Source: Anaerolineales bacterium (GTDB lineage: Bacteria; Chloroflexota; Anaerolineae; 4572-78; J111). From it: a DNA stretch of 7,954 nt. Every line of letters begins with the position of its first letter. The stretch's first letter is position 1. The position numbers were made by a program, and so were the translations under genes. The stretch is taken from positions 1 through 7,954 of the forward strand of contig JAAUSP010000344.1 in assembly GCA_012032575.1 (NCBI GenBank), given 5' to 3'. A model generated the notes under the pieces. The model saw only the letters and a program-made list of their open reading frames with translations, was not told where the DNA came from and searched no databases. Shown here one piece after another: positions 4,649-7,954 of the stretch.

Positions 4649-6529
4649 ATGAGCCAGATCAAACTACCGCCAGGTTTTCAAGCCCTGGTCGTTGCCCAAA
4701 GTTTGGGCGCGCTGAACGACAATTTATTCAAGACTTTACTCCAACTGTATGTGCTGCAACTCATGGTGATGGCGCATCCCGAAACCATCATCGCCCAGGC
4801 CGCCTTTGTTTTTACCGTGCCTTTTATTGTCTTTGGTCCGTGGGCCGGCTATCTGGCCGATAAGTTCAACAAAACCACGCTCATTCGCCTGACCAAACTG
4901 GCCGAAATTGTCATTTTGCTGTTGGGAGCCGCCGCCTTTGTCTGGGGCAGCATTGGTCTGATGCTGTTGGTACTGTTATTACTAGCGGTACAATCAACCT
5001 TTTTTGGACCGGCCAAAGCCGGGTTGATTCCCGAAATTTGTCCACCCGAAACCGTCAACATAGCCAACAGCCGCATCGAAGCAACCAGCCTGGTGGCTAT
5101 CATCGGCGGGATTGCCGCAACGGGTGTGCTGCTGACCTTGCACGACAACAAGCCCCTGACGGTGATTTATTACGGCCTCGGCCTGGCAATCATCGGAGCG
5201 ATCAGCGCTTTTCTGGTACCCCCATCAAGCCAAAAACAGATCCCCACTGGCGAAAGGTTTCCCTGGAATCCCCTCACCGGCCTGGTTCGGGATATAATCT
5301 TCCTCAAGCAGCGCCGCGATTTATTTTTGACCAGTCTGGCAAACGGCTACTTTTGGCTGCTGGGCCTGGTCTTTTCCAGCAATGTCATGGTCTACGGCAA
5401 GGCCCACCTCGGCCTCGGCGACAACCAAAACACCTTGCTGTCGCTGCTGCCGGCTTTTATCGGCCTGGGTATCGCCGCCGGAGCGATGCTGGCAGGCCGC
5501 TGGTCGGGCAAAAAAGTGGAATTAGGACTGGTTCCCCTGGGCGGCGTTGGGATGACCATTGCCGGGATACTTCTGTTTTTCAGCACCGCTTCTTATGCGG
5601 CAACGGCGGTCAGCCTGCTGCTGGCCGGCGTCAGCGGTGGACTTTTCACCATTCCGCTGTACGCTTCCCTGCAATTGAAAGCCAAAGTTACGGAGCGAGG
5701 CCGGGTTTTGGCAACGGCGGGGATTATCAGTGGGTTATGCCTGCTGCTGGGTTCGCTGTTGTATCACCTGCTGGCGGTAGAATTGGCCCTGTCGCCGCGC
5801 TGGATTTTTCTGTTTATGGGCCTGGTTACAGCCGGGGTAGTCATTTATACCTGCACCGTCATCCCTCAATTTTTCGTGCGGTTTCTGGGCTGGCTGCTGG
5901 TTCATACCCTCTATCGGATTGAAATTATCGGTGCAGAAAATGTACCGGAGCGCGGCCCGGCGCTGTTATTACCCAATCACGTTTCATTTGTTGACGCGCT
6001 GCTTATCAGCAGCACGGTCCAGCGATTTATCCGTTTTGTGATGATCAAAAGCATTTACAAAAGCCCGCCGCTCCGGCCCATTCTCAGCCTGATGGATGTG
6101 ATTCCCATCGCGCCGTCTGAGGGGCGGGAATCCGTGAGTTGGAGTCTAAATCAGGCCCGCGAACGCTTGCAGCAGGGCCATGTAGTTTGCATCTTCCCCG
6201 AAGGCCGGCTGACCGAAGACGGCCAGATGCAGGAATTCCGACCCGGTTTTGAAAGCATTATGACCGGCCTCGATTATCCGATTATCCCGGTTTACCTGCA
6301 CAATGTCTGGGGCAGCATTTTCAGTGGGGAAGGGGGTAAATATTTCTGGAAGTTGCCCCGGCAGTTGCCCTACCCGATCACGATTTGCTACGGCCAACCC
6401 CTACCGGCTCAGGCCAAAGCCGCCGAAGTCGCTGCCGCCGTGCAGACCTTAGCCGAACGGGTCGAGTCTCGCCTCTCCGCCTCATCGCCTCCCGGCTCAT
6501 CTTTGACAAAACAGGCAGAGAAAGTATAA
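4649..6529 (+). CDS. LplT-like MFS transporter fused to PlsC-type glycerophospholipid acyltransferase
   Basis: This inner-membrane fusion of 626 residues probably flips lysophospholipid inward and re-acylates it. Residues 1 to about 410 are a multi-span MFS domain of the LplT type, with GALNDNLFK early on and the loop GYLADKFNK matching MFS motif A. Residues about 411-600 are a PlsC/LPLAT acyltransferase: NHVSFVD gives H444 and D449 of the HX4D catalytic motif, and FPEGR (516-520) is the acceptor-binding block. Related three-part proteins (MFS, PlsC, acyl-ACP synthetase) continue with an AMP-binding domain; here the protein ends about 25 residues after PlsC, so acyl groups must come from another source. 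The start at 4649 follows GCGAGGGGG (4635-4643) and opens the conserved sequence at once. The frame is open back to 4424, but that extension is not MFS-like and overlaps the small membrane gene. The final codons contain the promoter of the next RNA gene. Confidence 0.88.
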   Translation: MSQIKLPPGFQALVVAQSLGALNDNLFKTLLQLYVLQLMVMAHPETIIAQAAFVFTVPFIVFGPWAGYLADKFNKTTLIRLTKLAEIVILLLGAAAFVWGSIGLMLLVLLLLAVQSTFFGPAKAGLIPEICPPETVNIANSRIEATSLVAIIGGIAATGVLLTLHDNKPLTVIYYGLGLAIIGAISAFLVPPSSQKQIPTGERFPWNPLTGLVRDIIFLKQRRDLFLTSLANGYFWLLGLVFSSNVMVYGKAHLGLGDNQNTLLSLLPAFIGLGIAAGAMLAGRWSGKKVELGLVPLGGVGMTIAGILLFFSTASYAATAVSLLLAGVSGGLFTIPLYASLQLKAKVTERGRVLATAGIISGLCLLLGSLLYHLLAVELALSPRWIFLFMGLVTAGVVIYTCTVIPQFFVRFLGWLLVHTLYRIEIIGAENVPERGPALLLPNHVSFVDALLISSTVQRFIRFVMIKSIYKSPPLRPILSLMDVIPIAPSEGRESVSWSLNQARERLQQGHVVCIFPEGRLTEDGQMQEFRPGFESIMTGLDYPIIPVYLHNVWGSIFSGEGGKYFWKLPRQLPYPITICYGQPLPAQAKAAEVAAAVQTLAERVESRLSASSPPGSSLTKQAEKV

Positions 6530-6530
6530 T
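6503..6530 (+). promoter_or_regulatory. Sigma-70-type promoter for tRNA-Leu inside the MFS-PlsC 3' end
   Basis: TTGACA at 6503-6508 and TATAAT at 6525-6530 are both perfect consensus hexamers with a 16-base spacer. The -35 is within codons for the C-terminal SLTKQAEKV tail, and the -10 overlaps the TAA stop. Transcription would begin about 6537, some 17 bases before the mature tRNA. Confidence 0.8.
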
Positions 6531-6553
6531 CTAGCCAGATCATTGTAAAAGAC

Positions 6554-6636
6554 GCCTCGGTGGTGGAATTGGCATACACAGCAGGTTGAGGGCCTGTGTC
6601 CGTACGGACGTGAGAGTTCGAGTCTCTCCCGAGGCA
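6554..6636 (+). tRNA. tRNA-Leu (anticodon GAG)
   Basis: The 83-base cloverleaf is complete. The acceptor GCCTCGG (6554-6560) pairs with CCGAGGC (6629-6635), with discriminator A6636. The D stem is GTG with CAC (6577-6579). The anticodon stem is GCAGG with CCTGT around the loop TTGAGGG, giving anticodon GAG at 6588-6590. The long class II variable arm is GTCC-GTAC-GGAC (6598-6609), and the T stem is GAGAG with CTCTC around TTCGAGT. It would read CUC and CUU leucine codons. CCA is not encoded, because T residues follow the discriminator, so it must be added after transcription. A strong promoter lies upstream and two hairpins downstream, so it looks like a single-gene unit. Confidence 0.97.
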
Positions 6637-6647
6637 TTTTTGTCACG

Positions 6648-6678
6648 CCCTGGCAACAAACCAGGGGTTTGCTTTTTT
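6648..6678 (+). terminator. Rho-independent terminator after tRNA-Leu
   Basis: CCCTGG (6648-6653) pairs with CCAGGG (6661-6666) around a 7-base loop. An alternative stem, CAAACC (6657-6662) with GGTTTG (6666-6671), lies directly before CTTTTTT (6672-6678). Either stem places a hairpin before a T tract 12 bases beyond the tRNA. The two stems exclude each other. Confidence 0.65.
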
Positions 6679-6693
6679 CAAAAAATCTAAAAG

Positions 6694-6730
6694 AAAGAGG
6701 CCGAATTATCCATAAATTCGGCCTCTTTTT
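6694..6730. terminator. Strong, probably bidirectional, rho-independent terminator
   Basis: A perfect 14-base inverted repeat, AAAGAGGCCGAATT (6694-6707) and AATTCGGCCTCTTT (6715-6728), encloses a 7-base loop. T residues follow on the + strand (6726-6730, then another T run at 6733-6737), and A-rich sequence precedes it (6679-6696), so it could also stop transcription from the other side. It separates the tRNA unit from the helicase gene. Confidence 0.88.
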
Positions 6731-6794
6731 GCTTTTTCGAGGCGATTTTTGAAGCCAAAACGCACCTCAACTTCTAGCCTCACTTGACTCTTTA

Positions 6795-6803
6795 TGTTAA
6801 AAT
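6795..6803 (+). promoter_or_regulatory. Candidate extended -10 promoter for the helicase gene
   Basis: TG at 6795-6796, one base, then TAAAAT at 6798-6803 fits an extended -10. The -35 position (about 6775-6780, TAGCCT) is weak. It lies after the double terminator and about 48 bases before the helicase ATG, where a promoter is needed. TTGACT at 6784-6789 is too close to act as its -35. Confidence 0.35.
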
Positions 6804-6850
6804 AGAGAAAAGCTTTCAAATTATACCTCTCAAAATGAAAGGTAACGGCT

Positions 6851-7954
6851 ATGTTTGGCATAGATACGCAAATCGAGCGCCGCCGCCAGCGCGCGACCGA
6901 AGATATTGCCGCTATTGTCAATCGCGGCCAACACCCTGTTTACAGCCCCTTTGAAGTTACCTCCCAATCCAAACAAACCTACCGTGTCCAGATTCGCTCC
7001 CTGACCGACCTGCTCAATAGCTGCACCTGCGCCGACTACCAAACCAACCTGCTGGGAACCTGCAAACACATCGAAGCTGTGCTGCTGCATCTGCGCGAAA
7101 ACCTGGGCGAGCAGTGGAACAAAATGGCGGCAGAAAAGCCGCCGGTTGCCCAAATTTTTGTCCACCACGCTCAGGAAACGACCCTCCGCATCACCCTGCC
7201 CCTGCCCGGCCCGCCGGCCCTGAGCAAACTGCTCAAACGTTACTTCGACGCCGACGGCCTCCTGACCGGCTCGGCGCTCAAGACTCTGCCCGCGCTGCTT
7301 CAGGAGTTGACCGCTCTGCCGGCCCGCCAGCGCGACTCCGTCCAGGTCACGCCCGAAGTCGAGTTGCACCTGGGCCGTCTCCAGGACATCGAAGCTATCG
7401 AGCGCCAGAAGGAGTGGTTCCGCGAGCAGACCGAACAGGGCCATCGCTCCTTCAACCTGCTCTCCACCCCGCTCTACGGCTACCAGCAGGAAGGCGCCAT
7501 GCACCTGGCCTTTGGCCGCCGGCCATGCTGGCCGACGATATGGGCCTGGGCAAAACGGTCCAGGCTATCGCCGCGACCAGCTTATTGCACCAGTTGCGTG
7601 ACATTCAGCGGGTGCTGGTGGTCTGTCCGGCCTCGCTCAAACACCAGTGGGCGCGCGAAATCCGGCGCTTCACCTCCTTCTCGACCAACATCGTCGAGGG
7701 CGGTCTGCGCGACCGCCGCAGCGTCTACCAAAACCCGGCCTTCTTCACCATCATCAATTACGAAGTCGCCCTGCGCGACGAAGACGAACTGCGCCGGCTG
7801 CGGCCCGACCTCATCATCCTGGACGAAGCCCAGCGCATTAAAAACTGGCGCACTAAAACCGCCGACGCGGTCAAACGGCTGCGCAGTCCCTACGCCTTTG
7901 TGCTGACTGGCACGCCGCTGGAAAATCGCCTCGACGAACTGTACAGCATCTTTC
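6851..7954 (+). CDS. SWIM zinc-finger SNF2-family helicase, frameshifted and 3' truncated by the window
   Basis: This is the N-terminal part of a DNA-dependent ATPase of the SNF2/HepA type. The ATG at 6851 follows GAAAGG (6837-6842) by 8 bases. Residues about 40-80 carry a SWIM motif, CxCx(10)CxH, with ligands C58, C60, C71 and H73; such zinc modules are thought to bind DNA or protein partners. After a variable region, YGYQQEGAMHLAFGRR leads into the ATPase domain. The first frame then loses homology after R224. The next frame picks up at 7522 with AMLADDMGLGKTVQAIAA, so one extra G in the GG at 7521-7522 would restore the gene. In repaired numbering, Walker A DDMGLGKT is 229-236, a CPASLKHQW segment follows, motif II DEAQ is 325-328 and motif III LTGTPLENR is 352-360. 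The frame is open to the window end at residue 368, so the second RecA lobe lies outside. The first frame alone would run to 7906 as an arginine- and serine-rich nonsense tail. Confidence 0.87.

Noticed and set aside
6554..6650. tRNA-Leu as an integration site for a mobile element
   Set aside because: No integrase gene and no repeated copy of the tRNA 3' end is visible in the window.
6784..6803. TTGACT at 6784-6789 paired with TAAAAT at 6798-6803 as one promoter
   Set aside because: The spacer is only 8 bases, far below the 15-19 needed; the -10 alone, with its TG extension, is kept as a weak candidate.
6830..7504. 224-codon minus-strand open frame opposite the helicase gene
   Set aside because: It is antisense to a recognisable SWIM domain and shows no motif of its own.
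1..7954. CRISPR array, insertion sequence or origin of replication
   Set aside because: No repeat-spacer series, transposase frame, terminal inverted repeats with a target duplication, or DnaA-box cluster was seen by eye on either strand.

Overview
The window reads as chromosomal DNA of a free-living bacterium with moderately high GC. Filamentous Chloroflexota (Anaerolineae or Caldilineae type) is my best guess. The guess rests on the combination of a molybdenum hydroxylase operon, a XisH/XisI pair outside an obvious cyanobacterial setting, a SWIM-SNF2 helicase and heptamer-repeat spacers. It is an inference from gene content, not a phylogenetic result. All genes lie on the + strand.

Region 1 (1-3477) holds the end of a molybdenum hydroxylase operon of the xanthine dehydrogenase family. 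A 5'-truncated gene encodes an FAD domain fused to a two-cluster [2Fe-2S] domain. A 111-base spacer with inverted heptamer repeats follows, then the complete 744-residue molybdopterin-binding subunit. Together they would form an electron path from Mo cofactor to [2Fe-2S] to FAD. The substrate is unknown, and the arginine that orients purines in bovine xanthine oxidase appears to be absent.

Region 2 (3484-4222) is an AT-rich xisH-xisI pair that starts 6 bases after the hydroxylase stop codon. xisH carries one frameshift; xisI is intact. An 11-base direct repeat happens to flank the pair. No XisF-type recombinase is visible.

Region 3 (4223-6530) contains a short spacer with a 20-codon fragment, a promoter with an extended -10, a 64-residue single-span membrane protein, and a fused lysophospholipid-transporter-like MFS plus PlsC acyltransferase gene. 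The last two look like an operon for phospholipid acyl-chain remodelling.

Region 4 (6503-6730) contains a near-consensus promoter (TTGACA, 16 bases, TATAAT) buried in the last codons of the MFS-PlsC gene. It is followed by tRNA-Leu(GAG) and two successive terminator hairpins.

Region 5 (6781-7954) holds the 5' part of a SWIM-zinc-finger SNF2-family helicase gene that runs off the window. It has one frameshift just before its Walker A motif. Both frameshifts in the window look like loss of one base in a short homopolymer, so assembly error is a serious alternative to real gene decay.
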